NCBI GenBank assembly: GCA_947568835.1
Contig: OX387604.1
Coordinates: 23,279,076 to 23,343,075, forward strand
Length of the DNA stretch: 64,000 bases
Direction: 5' to 3'
Source: Protonemura montana
Lineage: Eukaryota > Arthropoda > Insecta > Plecoptera > Nemouridae
Shown here: positions 35,703-48,029 of the stretch, one piece after another
Position numbering within the stretch: position 1 is the first letter of the stretch
Layout: every line of letters begins with the position of its first letter
Notes under the pieces: generated by a model
What the model was told of the DNA's origin: nothing
Databases searched by the model: none
What the model saw: the letters and a program-made list of their open reading frames with translations, nothing else
Program-made: the position numbers and the translations under genes

Positions 35703-37035
35703 CACCTAGCTTCACGTGGCTTCATCTAGCTTCACCTAGCTTCACCTAGCTTCACCTAGCTTCACCTGGCTTCAGCTGGCTTCACCTAGCTTCACATAGC
35801 TTCACCTGGCTTCACCTGGCTTCACCTAGCTTCACCTAGCTTCACCTAGCTTCACGTGGCTTCATCTAGCTTCACCTAGCTTCACATAGCTTCACCTGGC
35901 TTCACCTGGCTTCACCTAGCTTCACCTAGCTTCACCTAGCTTCACGTGGCTTCATCTAGCTTCACCTAGCTTCACGTGGCTTCACCTAGCTTCACCAGCT
36001 TCACCTAGCTTCAGCTGGCTTCACATAGCTTCACCTAGCTTCACCTAGCTTCACCTAGCTTCACCTAGCTTCACCTAGCTTCACCTAGCTTCACCTAGCT
36101 TCACCTAGCTTCACCTGGCTTCACCTAGCTTCACCTAGCTTCACCTAGCTTCACCTAGCTTCACCTGGCTTCACGTGGCTTCATCTAGCTTCACCTAGCT
36201 TCACCTGGCTTCACCTGGCTTCACCTAGCTTCACCTAGCTTCACCTGGCTTCACCTAGCTTCACCTGGCTTCACCTGGCTTCACCTAGCTTCACATAGCT
36301 TCACCTGGCTTCACCTGACTTCACCTAGCTTCACCTAGCTTCACCTAGCTTCACGTGGCTTCATCTAGCTTCACGTGGCTTCACCTAGCTTCACCTAGCT
36401 TCAGCTGGCTTCACATAGCTTCACCTAGCTTCACCTAGCTTCACGTGGCTTCATCTAGCTTCACCTGGCTTCACCTAGCTTCACATAGCTTCACCTGGCT
36501 TCACCTGACTTCACCTAGCTTCACCTAGCTTCACGTGGCTTCATCTAGCTTCACCTAGCTTCACGTGGCTTCACCTAGCTTCACCTAGCTTCACCTAGCT
36601 TCAGCTGGCTTCACATAGCTTCACCTAGCTTCACCTAGCTTCACGTGGCTTCATCTAGCTTCACCTAGCTTCACCTGGCTTCACCTGGCTTCACCTAGCT
36701 TCACCTAGCTTCACCTAGCTTCACCTAGCTTCACCTGGCTTCACGTGGCTTCATCTAGCTTCACCTAGCTTCACCTAGCTTCACCTGGCTTCACCTAGCT
36801 TCACCTAGCTTCACCTGGCTTCACCTGGCTTCACGTGGCTTCATCTAGCTTCACCTAGCTTCACCTGGCTTCACCTGGCTTCACCTGGCTTCACCTGGCT
36901 TCACCTAGCTTCACCTAGCCTCTCCTGGCTTCACCTAGCTTCACGTGGCTTCACCTAGCTTCACCTAGCTTCACCTAGCTTCACCTAGCTTCACCTAGCT
37001 TCACCTAGCTTCACATAGCTTCACCTGGCTTCACA
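35703..37035. repeat. 10-bp minisatellite CTTCACCTAG, about 133 units
   Basis: Units CTTCACCTAG, CTTCACCTGG, CTTCACATAG, CTTCACGTGG, CTTCATCTAG and CTTCAGCTGG. The pair CTTCACGTGG-CTTCATCTAG recurs at least nine times, always in that order, marking a higher-order block of roughly 90-230 bp. One unit is shortened (CTTCACCAG, near 35990), shifting the phase. Stops (TAG) close some frames. Confidence 0.95.
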
Positions 37036-37934
37036 TAAATTGAAATATTAATAAACCTGGCAAGTACCACTGTCACAAACTGAGACACGAGCTAAGGTCT
37101 TCATCCAACAAAACCGATTCAAATCTAGTTATCTCATTTAAAGCGTTTTTATACTAACTAGTAGTGCACCCGCTGCGTACGCAGCTGCCATGTGTGAAGT
37201 GACAGATAAAAGAATGATGTGATTAATTTGAGTAATTCAAGTAATTTGAAAGTGTCTGACGCTCTTTCCAAAGCCTCCAATAATGGGACCACCACCGTTG
37301 TGGTTTCAGTTTCTATTTCCGTTGCTACGCTACGAATTCGATGGTGACGTGACCAAAAAAATGCATTATTGTCGTACATTTTCCGTTGATTTTTGTGTTA
37401 ATTTTCAACATTTCACCTGCAAAACCCGATCGAATCGCCGTGAAAGTGCCACAACGGGATGTAAACCCGATTAACGAACCGATCCAGCCCAAAAGCCGGC
37501 GTTTTTGACAAAATATCACGATTTCTATAAAGATTTAGAGCAATGAGACATCCCATGGCCAGCCAGACACAAACTACTTCGCAGCTTGGCAACGGATTAA
37601 GGCTTTTATCTAAGGTTAATGGGCAAATTTGAGTTGCGTTGTAAGATGAGCGTAGCGATATTTTTGGGTGATAATAAGTAAAGCCGATCACTGGGTCATA
37701 TTCTGAATTTTTCCTTCGGTAATTTCTATTTATTGAATTTGCGTTCAAATACGTACCGAAAGAAATGAAGCCTTGGAAACTGTATTTTTAGATTTCAGGT
37801 TAACAATGTATCTAGATTTTAGAAACTCCAAAAAGTTTTTAGAAATTCTGTCAATTTACTTAAATTTTTAACATTTACAAAACTATTTGGCCGTTTTTCT
37901 GCAAAACGCAGTGGGTCCAAGTGCGACAATTTGG
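37036..37934. other. Unique DNA, no gene seen
   Basis: Overlapping small frames on both strands (37158-37748) without recognisable domain. Confidence 0.4.
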
Positions 37935-38062
37935 TCAACTATAGTCCAACTAGCCTCACTGTAGTCCAACTAGCCTAGCTGTAGTCTAACTAGCCTAGCT
38001 GAAGTCCAACTAGCCTAGCTGTAGTCCAACTAGCCTAGCTGTAGTCCAACTATCCTAGCTAG
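37935..38062. repeat. 20-bp repeat GTAGTCCAACTAGCCTAGCT
   Basis: Six to seven copies of GTAGTCCAACTAGCCTAGCT with single-base changes (ATAGTCC, GCCTCACT, GTAGTCTAAC, GAAGTCC). Confidence 0.95.
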
Positions 38063-38934
38063 GTATTGTATATCAGTGTGACGGGACGCCGGCGAAGGGT
38101 GGAAGGCTAAATGTGTGTGCAATCACATCGTGGTCCTGCGAATCAATCTGCCACAGCCGCCGATGGGCGGGTGGGGGTGGGTGGGGGACGGAGAGGGGGG
38201 CTGGCGTCGGCGTCGGCGTCGGCGGTGGCGTCGGCTTGTTGTTTTGTTTCGCTGGGATCGCACGAGAGGGGGTTGCATGCCGGATAGCGCAACGTCGCTT
38301 CGTCCCTAGATCGTGTCGTCTCGGTCAGTGATGCCGTAAGATGCCCAAACCGTGCACCCCCCCCCCCCCCCCCTCCCTTAACAACCCCAACCCCCTCTAC
38401 ACTCCCCCTCTCCTCCTCAACCCAGCCCTTCGACACTCAAACCCTCCCTTCCACCGGCAACTCTTTCTCACAAAAATCTCTTTCCTCTTTTACAACCTCC
38501 CTCAGGAGCATTTCCACGATCTTCGTTCATTCTCCTTTAAGCTCCACATTTCTTTGATTGTGTATCTATTTTTATGGCTGTTGCTACCTTTGTTTCATTG
38601 ATGCTTACGACGTCCAGTAAAGTGGGACTATTTGGGCGAGAGGAAATAAAGACACAAATAAATCAGCGAATATATTTTATCAGGAAATAACCGTCAAGCG
38701 GCTGTAGTTTACGACGGATAAAGTATTTCACAAACGTTCATATTTTCATCATTGATAATTAAGACTATTTCATTCGTTTGTAATATGTTTGTTTCCTTCG
38801 CAAATGAATTGTCAATTGGATTTATGTTTGATGCAAGTGCACCAACAGTTTTAATGTGTAACTTTGTTCGGGTAATGCAATCATGTACTTATCAGTAATT
38901 CTCAAAAAATTGTAATGGGTTAGCAGCTCTCAAG
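38063..38934. other. Unique DNA with G-rich, GTCGGC and poly-C patches
   Basis: G-rich segment 38161-38202, a GTCGGC hexamer repeat 38204-38236, and a 17-nt C run 38357-38373 followed by pyrimidine-rich DNA. Overlapping frames on both strands here are composition effects. Confidence 0.45.
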
Positions 38935-39556
38935 ACCGAATGGTTTGGCGTGTTGGAATCACTGGTTCTCGTTAGATCACCGAAGTTAAGCAACACTGCG
39001 CTGGGTCAGGTATTGGATGGGTGACCACCGAATGGTTTGGGGTGTTGGAAACACTGGATCTCGTTAGATCACCGAAGTTAAGCAACACTGCGCTGTGTCA
39101 GGTATTAGATGGGTGACCACCGAACTGTTTGGGATGTTGGAAACACCGGTTCTCGTTGGATCACCGAAGTTAAGCAACACTGCGCTGAGTCAGGTATTGG
39201 ATGGGTGACCATCATACACATGACCAGTTCTGTTCGGGAGACAGGTTGGAGGGATGAAAGTAAGTACAGCAACTTCACTCGCCTTGCTTATCAACCTCTC
39301 GACAGCATGGATTTGTGGAGGAATCCTACTGTTCGCGTTGTACCGTCCTCCGGAAGGGACGTTAAACCGCTGGTCTCCTTAGTGCTCTTCGACAGGAGTA
39401 GGCTACGTGCCGGCACCGGGTTTTCCCTCCTCATTTCTAGGCTAGGTAAGGTTCATCATCACCCTCATCATCATCCACTCATTCACCTACGCCATTAGAC
39501 CAGTGCCGCATGGCCAGATGTCAAAACAGTGCTCCGTTAAACATCACAAATAAATA
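38935..39556 (+). mobile_element. 5S-headed SINE, copy 5, with three tandem 5S heads
   Basis: Three successive heads start with ACCGAAYKGTTTGG at 38935, 39027 and 39119, an exact 92-bp period. Each carries TCTCGTTAGATCACCGAAGT, AAGCAACACTGCGCTG and TATTGGATGGGTGACC, aligning with metazoan 5S rRNA from about nucleotide 25 to 85, including the box A, intermediate element and box C region. After the third head come CACATGACCAGTTCTGTTCG, the body, and a tail CGTTAAACATCACAAATAAA. Heads differ by several substitutions, so they are not an assembly artefact of identical repeats. Confidence 0.92.
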
Positions 39557-39557
39557 T

Positions 39558-39712
39558 GTAGCTCTCTAGAGGGTTCATCTAGTGGGCTAGCTGCTCTCGA
39601 GGGGGTTCATCTAGTGGGCTAGCATCTAGTGGGCTAGCAGCTCTAAATGTGGTTCAGCTAGTAGGCTAGCAGCTTGGGGGCTAGCAGCTAGTGGGCTAGC
39701 AGCTAGAGCGAG
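39558..39712. repeat. GGGCTAGCAGCTAGT repeat directly after SINE copy 5
   Basis: Imperfect units based on GTGGGCTAGCAGCTCT, some with GGTTCATCTA, start right at the SINE tail. The same GCTAGCAG motif flanks SINE copy 4. Confidence 0.8.
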
Positions 39713-40142
39713 CCACCGTGCAAAACCAACTGAAATTCTATTCAAAGCTAAATTTATGATCGGTTCAGTGGAGATTTATGATGTTCACCTACTTGTACTC
39801 GACACTGAAATAATCTTCACGTCGAGGTAATTTGATTGCGTCGTCAATATTTGACAATTTGAACAGCTGTTAGTTGTATATGCGAATGCTAAGAGCATAA
39901 TTCGTTGCTTCTGAGTGTCTACAACATTCATGTTAGACACGGACCTCATGTTTTGTTTTCAACGAAGGAAATGTGTAAAAGGAAAAGTCGAGTTTCGCTG
40001 AAATTGTCGGTTAAGATATTGCAGCGTCCAGTAATCAATTTTTGTACGACGTTTTGGAATGTGTCCTTTGTTAGTAACGTTTGTAATGTTTGTATTATTT
40101 TACCATCTGACCAAAGTGGACTTGGACTAGTTGACTTGGTCT
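39713..40142. other. Unique DNA, no gene seen
   Basis: AT-rich; the 79-codon plus frame at 39905-40144 has no recognisable domain. Confidence 0.4.
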
Positions 40143-41668
40143 AGTGGACTTGAACCGTGGACTGGACCGTGGACTGGACCGTGGACTGTGGACTGGACCG
40201 TGGACTGGACCGTGGACTGTGGACTGGACCGTGGACGGTGGACTGAACCGTGGACTGGACCGTGGACTGGACCGTGGACTGGACCGTAGACTGGACTGTG
40301 GACTGGACCGTGGACTGGACCATGGACTGTGGACTGGACCGTGGACTGGACCGTGGACTGGACCATGGACTGTGGACTGGACCGTGGACTGTGGACTGGA
40401 CCGTAGACTGGACCGTGGACTGGACCGTGGACTGGACCGTGGACTGGACCGTGGACTGGACTGTGGACTGGACTGTGGGCTGGACCGTTAAACCGTGGAC
40501 TGGACTGTAGACTGTGGACTGGACCGTGGACTGTGGACTGGACCGTGGACTGGACCGTGGACTGGACCGTGGACTGGACCGTGGACTGGACCGTGGACTG
40601 GACCGTGGACTGGACCGTGGACTGGACCGTGGACTGGACCGTGGACTGGACTGTGGACTGGACTGTGGGCTGGACCGTTAAACCGTGGACTGGACCGTGG
40701 ACTGGACCGTGGACTGGGGACTGGACCGTGGACTGGACTGTGGACCGTAGACTGGACAGTGGACTGTGGACTGGACCGTGGACTGGACTGTGGACTGGAC
40801 CGTGGACCGTGGACTGGACTGTGGAATGTGGACTGGACTGTGGACTGGACCGTGGACTGTGGACTGTACCGTGGACTGTGGACTGGACCGTGGACTGGAC
40901 CGTGGACTGGACTGTGGACTGGACCGTGGACTGGACCGTGGAATGAACCGTGGACTGGACTGTGGACTGAACCGTGGACTGGACCGTGGACTGAACCGTG
41001 GACTGGACCGTGGACTGGACCGTGGACTGGACCGTGGACTGGACCGTAGACTGTGGACTGGACTGTTGACTGTGGACTGGACCGTGGACTGTGGACTGGA
41101 CCGTGGACTGGACTGTGGACTGGACCGTGGACTGGACCGTGGACTGGACCGTGGACTGGACTGTGGACTGGACCGTGGACTGGACCATGGACTGGACCAT
41201 GGACTGTGGACTGGACCGTGGACTGGACTGTGGACTGGACTGTGGACTGGACTGTGGACTGGACCGTGGACTGGACCGTGGACTGGACTGTGGACTGGAC
41301 CGTGGACTGGACCGTGGACTGTGGACTGGACCGTGGACTGTACTGTGGACTGGACCGTGGACTGGACTGTGGACTGGACCGTGGACTGGACCGTGGGCTG
41401 GACCGTGGGCTGGACCGTGGACTGGACCGTGGACTGGACCGTGGACTGTGGACTGGACCGTGGACTGGACCGTGGACTGGACAGTGGACTGTGGACTGGA
41501 CCGTGGACTGGACCGTGGACTGTGGACTGGACTGTGGACTGGACCGTGGACTGGACCGTGGACTGTGGACTGGACCGTGGACTGGACCGTGGACTGTGGA
41601 CTGGACTGTGGACTGGACCGTGGAACGTGGACTGGACCGTGGGCTGAACTGTGGAATGTGGACTGGAT
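40143..41668. repeat. 12-bp minisatellite GGACCGTGGACT with 7-bp insertions, 1.5 kb
   Basis: The base unit GGACCGTGGACT (variant GGACTGTGGACT) is interrupted by extra GTGGACT heptamers. Rare markers are GGGCT, GAACC and CATGG. A marker block containing CTGGACCGTTAAACCGTGG occurs at about 40480 and again exactly 190 bp later, showing block duplication. Frames of up to 429 codons are open on both strands (TVQSTVQS/GPVHSPRSS on minus, WTVDWTVD/LDRGLDRG on plus). Opposite-strand, multi-frame openness shows this is composition, not coding. Confidence 0.95.
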
Positions 41669-44600
41669 TCTGGACTGAGATCTGAGATTTTGATAAGATG
41701 TTCTGACCGTATGGGAATTCGGAAGTTTCCTTGGACATCTGATACAGTGAACAGGGATTTCCTGGCCCAGCTTTCATTGATCTTCACATCAACGATGCCT
41801 TCCTAGTCTTTTCAACTCACTCTTTCTGTCTGCACGCAATCAAAAACCAAGGGCGTGTAGATCTAGACCTCCCCCACCCCCTCCCCCACCTCCAGACCCA
41901 CCCAACCCCATTGGTTAGCGGTGCTCGTTGTGACTGTCCTCTTGTCCCCTTTTCTACAACCCAGTGGGAATATGAAAAACTGCATCCCGCGCCAGTCCCC
42001 TGCGTCGTTCATCTTGCGATAAAACGAAGGTTTCATCTTAATCTGAAATTTAAGACGAAATACCTGAGTCGGAGCGATCAAAGCATTCAGATTACCATTC
42101 AGGATATTGGAATATTTTTGTCATCAATTTTCTTAAAGATGTGGCTGACATTTTCAGTTCTTTCTACTAACTGTTCTATGTATATATACATAGAACCTGT
42201 TATACATAGCTTCATCTGGCAGATAGCTAGCGATAGCAGGGCAATACCAATCTGGATATGTAAAATAAATTCAACTTTGAATATCGGCAAAGGTGAATTC
42301 TCGACCACTCTTTTTATGGAAATCAAAGAAAAGGAGAGATCTATAGGTATAAAATAAAAATACAACTTCATGTTCAATAAAAAATGTTTAATATCTTATT
42401 CAAATTTACTTTCCTCGCCACAAAATATTCAGGAAAAGGAATCGAGATGTCTAAGTTGAAAGTCTTGTCCACTTTTTCTTCAGTTCCTCTGCAAAACCTT
42501 TCTCCTACTGGACGTATCAATGCAGAATTAGTGTCTGGCCCAGGGGTGTAAGCTCTAGAGCCCCATAGCCCCCCCCCCCCCCCACCCCCCTCCCCCCTCC
42601 TCCTCCCCCCTGATATAAGTCTGATTCTGATTCGCAGGTGGAATCAGATATCACTTCTATCACTTCGCTCACGTTTCGAGAATGACTCCGATTTGCGAGT
42701 GGAACTAGAAAGACCACAATTTGAAATCAATACTTGTTCTGATGTCAGGTTCGCTTATTACTTTTATACCCTCTCCACCCTTTCTTTAACCTACTGCACC
42801 CCTCCATTCCCCACCCTACGTCACCCCATTTACCATCCCTTTCCACCACTTGAAAATCTCTGCAGAAGACAGCTAAGAATACGTTATATTAGCCAAGTTC
42901 TTATTGAGAATGAAAAGGTTGTAGTATACATATGGAATGTATTCTCTATCAACACTTCACAAGTTTTTTTCTAAACATGTCTGCAGTTTTTGGATTGAAC
43001 ACAAATTATTTGTCACTGTCATAAGTAACAAGTCAAATGGGACCCACTTTTTTCAAACGCTTTGTACAATCTCCCTTAATTCCTAGTTTCTGCTGTGAAA
43101 TGTTTACCTATAAATCAAATGTCGCAGTAATCGTGTTCATTCGATATTAACACTTAGCTTAGATTATTTTCAAAGTAGAAATTATATATATAAAAATGTG
43201 TTGTTTCCAACGTGTTACAATTTCAACACAATGATATAATTCGCGAAATTGCCTATTTTACCAGAGTTGAAAAGTTTTTCTGAAAAGTTTAATACAACTA
43301 TATTACCTTGGCGTTTGTACAAAGTCTAGCCTGACCATCTCCATAATATAATTCCCTGGTCGGCCCCTAAGAGTGTATGCGACTGAGTGCAGAGGTGTGG
43401 GTCCCTGTCCCTGTCCCCACCCCCCTCTCCCATCTACCTTGCCTTCCTTTACCTCGACACCTCGGTGCTCTCCTGTTCTCTTTCTGACTCCACGAGATGC
43501 TCCTTAGAGCCTCGTTTACGTAATTGGCTTAATAGGCAGCATTCATCTTCACATACTCTCTAGGGTCTGAGACCAACTGCCTTGCATCAAAAACACAGTT
43601 ACACGGACAGTGGGAGGCTGGGAGTCAGAACCAACCCGCAGAGAAGACCGAATATCACCCAACGTTGAACCCCCGCTTCTACTGCCTGTTTTCACTTCCA
43701 GGGAATCATTTTTGTTTGTTTAGAATTCTTGGTGAATTGCCAACGGCTATTTTATTGACTTCCGCATTTATATTTGGGGCTTAAAGTTTATAATGAAATA
43801 GGTTCCATGCTAGGGGGTGATTTTCTAATTGGCAGTAGTGTTACTATGAATTGTTTGAAATCGTACACAATCCCTGTTAGACATGGTGATATGGTTATCA
43901 CTAAGAGAAGAAAATGAATAAATATGAAAAGGTCAATGCATTATCGATCGTACCTTGCAATGAAATCCAGTGGGTCCAGTCGGTTTAAGATTTCGCTCAC
44001 GTTACCAATAATCCTTCTCATATCTTGTTGCTTACATTCATCATTCAGATATTGCACGTGTTCACAAAATCGAAGCAAAAGGGAGAAAAAACGCAAATCC
44101 AATGAAACACAAATCTAATATCGATACATTGGTAGAAATGTGTGTAGTCTCAAGTCTGAATCCCATGGTTCCCGCTTCTAGGGAAGAAAGGCCGCCGCTC
44201 CTGCATAAGGATTTCAGCATCGAAACGATATCGAAATAAGTAATAAGCTCCAACGGATCCCTGTTTTAATAGCAAACAATCTGAAGTTGCAACAGTTCAT
44301 ATTTTCCGGGATACGTGAAGTTTGGTCAAACAATTAAACATTTTTATAAATAAATGTGTTATGTCACCTTAAAGTCGCTTTGCGACGATATTTAGATAGG
44401 TGTGGAGAAGTCAAGTGCTGAACAATGTTCAGGAGAGCGACATGGCTAAAACACTAATGTTTTTAAAATCTGTTTTATAGCAATTATTTTCATTTCTTCC
44501 CAATTTTTGTCAACATGAAAATTGTCAACATGAACTCACTCTTTTGTCTCAAGCGGCAACAGATGCAAGTGGAAGTTAAAAACCTTCAAGTCTGATTGAA

Positions 44601-45574
44601 TGGTTATCTGACCTTCGAAAATTTTGATTCGACATCGGCTAGATCGGCTAAATCGACTCCATTTACATAAATCAATTAATAAAAATGTAAAAAAAAATCA
44701 AGAGTTTTTGTTTTTAATTTATGATGCAATTTGTTGTATGGGTCGAAGATAAATGTCATTTAAATAATTGAAACTTGTAATCACTGATGAAAACCTTGAT
44801 CACCATGAAGATAAAAGGATTAACTATGTAGATTCTTCGGCATGTTTTAAGAAGTTATAATCCCTTTATCTCACAGCTATTGTATTTTGAAGCAGAGATA
44901 ACAATGCATTGACAAGAATCAAATTTATCAAAGAGTCATAAAACCACCGAGTCAATATCGCATCCCCAATAAAAATCAAACCCGTGATTTTTAGATTTGT
45001 GTCAATTGATGTTCTTGGATTTGATTGCAGATTGTAACCAATGTTCAATGGCAGTTTGCAGCCAGTTTGCTGTTTACTGGAAGTTTCGCTTTGAGTTTAC
45101 TTCAAAAGTATTGGATCATAAAATAATTATTTTTACTCACCACTGATAACAGGAAAATCATTTCATTCACTCGGCAAGGATTTGCAGTTGCACCTGCATT
45201 TGTGCACTGAAAGCTATTATATGATCTATGTTGGTATTTTGTAGAAGAGAAACAGCTTAATTTTGAGGGGTTCCGACCCCAACTCATGCTGGCCATGCTA
45301 TTGGTTATATCTACAGATTTCATAATTGCAAGGAGATCCACCTTTCGAAGCATGTTTCAATGATGTCGTCAAATAAGAAATTCCCCTTCGCAAACGCTAA
45401 CGTCTGACTTCAATCTTGCATTCAGAATATAATAAGCATCTGAAAACCTTCTGATCCTAATGGCAACTATTTGTGAAAAAATATTTACTTTTAAGATCTG
45501 CGGATTTATGACTTCAGTTTATAAATCGGTAAGAAAGATTTAGTAGCCCGCGTCAATTCACACCAATATCCTTA
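41669..45574. other. Unique AT-rich DNA with poly-C tract
   Basis: About 3.9 kb without an array. Contains C-rich stretches (41870-41910), a 15-nt C run (42569-42583) and pyrimidine-rich DNA (43405-43470). Several frames of 60-148 codons exist (plus 41911-42357 and minus 42099-42377 overlap each other). I recognise no domain in any. Confidence 0.4.
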
Positions 45575-45745
45575 TAAGGTGCCTAGAAGGTGCCTTGCAG
45601 GTGCTATAACGTGATTCGCAGGTGCTTCACAGGTGCTACAACGTCCTTCGCAGGTGCTTCGCAGGTTCTTAAGTGCATGTAAGTTGCCAGAAGGTACTCG
45701 AAGGTGCCTAGATGGTGCCTATAAGGTTCCGATAAGGTGCCTAAA
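45575..45745. repeat. Degenerate AGGTGCCT/AGGTGCTT repeat
   Basis: About 14 imperfect units (AAGGTGCCTAG, CAGGTGCTTCG, CAGGTGCTAC) with period 10-22 bp. Confidence 0.75.
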
Positions 45746-46199
45746 AGACCTGTGTTAGCCCGAAGCATCTATTTCCTAGTTAGCGTGCGAAATTTGCTGA
45801 GATCTGTGCGTGGATTGCGGGTTTTGAGCGAGGGAAGTTTTCGGTGTGTCTTTTCTCCATGGGCCAATTCCCCATCTACTTAGTGCTAGTCGAACGTGGT
45901 GAGATTCCAAGATCTCTTCCCTCGAAGCCAGCTAGCCAGCTAGCCAGCTATCCCTTTCCCTATGTCTCTAGATAAAACCTATAGAATAACTTTCCCTTTA
46001 TAAAGAAGCGCACTGTGGTTGATCGTGGATATTTTTTCGACTTTTTACTATTGGGAGCAAAGCCAATAGGTAACATTTAAAGAGTAGATTTTTGCAACAG
46101 ATCTGGTGACTAAAAGGGATCACGCTTTGAAACATAAATAGAAACTGCATTTATTCATTTCCTCGTCACCTGGACTTCTATTTCAGTGATTTCCGTGAA
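45746..46199. other. Unique DNA, no gene seen
   Basis: Short CAGCTAGC repeat (45930-45951). Nothing else recognised. Confidence 0.45.
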
Positions 46200-46202
46200 C
46201 GG

Positions 46203-46306
46203 AATAAAAACACTATTATTACTATTATTATAATAATTATTATTACTATTGGTATTATTATTATTATTATTATTATTAATATTATTATCATTATTATTAT
46301 TATTAG
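46203..46306. repeat. (ATT)n microsatellite
   Basis: About 35 imperfect ATT/ACT triplets. It ends about 85 bp before the candidate splice acceptor at 46400. Confidence 0.9.
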
Positions 46307-46380
46307 CGACTGATGAGGATGCATTTTTGTCTCAGTAACCGATTGCAACTCTTCAAATGTCTCAAATAACTCAAATAACA

Positions 46381-46497
46381 ATAATCTTCTTTTTTTACAG
46401 GTAAGTTCAGTAGATTGTATTCCAATCAATGAAACTGGAGCTCTTCGTGCCCCCATCGAGGCTCCCGTCGGTCGTCAATGTCTTGCCCACGGGTAAG
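46381..46497 (+). other. Candidate recursive-splice exon (92 nt)
   Basis: A strong pyrimidine tract and acceptor (CTTCTTTTTTTACAG, ending 46400) is followed immediately by GTAAGT, giving a fused 3'/5' splice site. After 92 bases without a stop in the first frame comes a second donor, GG|GTAAGC (46492/46493). That is the layout of a recursive-splice exon, or simply of an internal exon reading VSSVDCIPINETGALRAPIE and onward. The peptide belongs to no family I recognise. The segment is more GC-rich than its AT-rich flanks. It is the best candidate host exon in the window, but no partner exon was found. Confidence 0.35.
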
Positions 46498-48029
46498 CCG
46501 ATCTTTTTTCCTCGTCTTCGTTTGGAAATGTTTTTACTCGATCTGTGATATATTTCAGCCTGTGGCCAATCGCTGTGTTAGAATCAGATAGGATGAGTTG
46601 AAATATCGAGTGTTAATGCTAGTCGTCAGCACCTGGTGCTACCATTCAATGTCTTTTAGGATGTGTCTCCTTTGTCAACGCGCCCTAACATTTCTCTGAG
46701 GTATTTTACTTGAGCAACGTTCAAAATTAGCCTCAACTTTTCAAGGTACAATAAATATCTTATCAAAGCATTGTATCTAAGCCCTAGCCAGTTGTGATCA
46801 GATTTAGAATAAACTCTTTATCAAGCCTTTTCTGATCAACAGATGGGGAAACTGTTAGTTTGGTGTCGATATTTTATTTTGCCCATTTTTACTATTTTTT
46901 AGTATAATGCTCTAAAAACTTTCATAGTCGCTGAAAAGCTCACTTTGGCCTCCGTTTCAAACTGATTGCAGCTATATAGAGCTTCATTTCACCGCTTTAA
47001 ATTGCTGTCTATCGTTGTGCGCAACCAGCATTTCGTGTGTTTTACTGCATCCATAGCACGGGTTTTATGTGATGTGCACTACATAAAATAGATAGGCACC
47101 TACAGACATTTTTGGCAATCGTATGTTATGGTTGGTCACAAGTTCGGTATGCGTAGCCTCTTTCTTCACACTTGATAAACGCAGAGGAAGCAGCACGTAA
47201 AGACGCGTGTTAACTAGGCGAAAGTCGACACCTGATGTTTTCCAAGAGAGATGGGGATACTCATTAGTAGCTGTGCGTGTAATATATTAGCTGACACAAT
47301 CCTTGCCTTCCCCTGTGTTCCCAACACAACGTAGTGCAAGCAACGACGACTAGAGATGTCTCCAGATCAACGGGATAGCTAGACAAGAAAGAAACCCGGC
47401 ATTCACAGACAGTTATTTTAGTGAATGGGTTCATAACAAGGCCACTTTTCACTAACAAACAAAGTGATATTTTATTAGATGAACAATTTAAATTTTGCGT
47501 TCAGAAAGTAAATTGCGACCTGATGATAATAAATAAGTGTTACCCTTGTTTTTCAGTCTCTTTGCGTCGAAAATTATAATCAAGTTTTAAAGTTATGTGC
47601 ACTCACCTTTGTAGATTACACTTTTCAGTCTTTGAAAGATAAGTAATAAGGTGATGAGTTGCAATGATTGTCACTAATTGGATTCAACTGTGTGCTATTT
47701 ATTTTGTTGGTTGTAGGTTTTATTTTGTGTTTAGAATCTTACTAGGGAACATGCATACAAGTTGCGATAGAAGGTAGATGCCGATCGGACAGTTGCAAAG
47801 GGGGCAGTGTGGACTGCGGAGTCAAGCTTGGTGGGTGAAGTACCCCCTGCGCGTGAAAACTGACACTTTTAAAGCGCTAGCTGATATTTTCATTAATGAT
47901 GCCAGCAATTGGGAGCTACTTTGGTGTTACGTCGGTGCACATGATACCTACATAATATATATCACATGATATCTACTATCGAGTGGCAGGTTTCATAATC
48001 ACGTGGTCCGAATTTGGGCCGTGCTAGGC
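46498..48029. other. Unique DNA, no gene seen
   Basis: AT-rich sequence consistent with intron or intergenic DNA. Confidence 0.45.

Noticed and set aside
38935..39210. Tandem 5S rRNA genes
   Set aside because: Only about nucleotides 25-85 of 5S are represented per 92-bp unit, the 5' and 3' stems are missing, and the units lead into a SINE body.
40127..41787. Proteins of up to 429 residues on both strands
   Set aside because: Translation of the GGACCGTGGACT array; both strands and several frames are open.
41911..42377. 148-codon plus and 92-codon minus frames as a gene
   Set aside because: They overlap on opposite strands in AT-rich DNA, with no recognisable motif.
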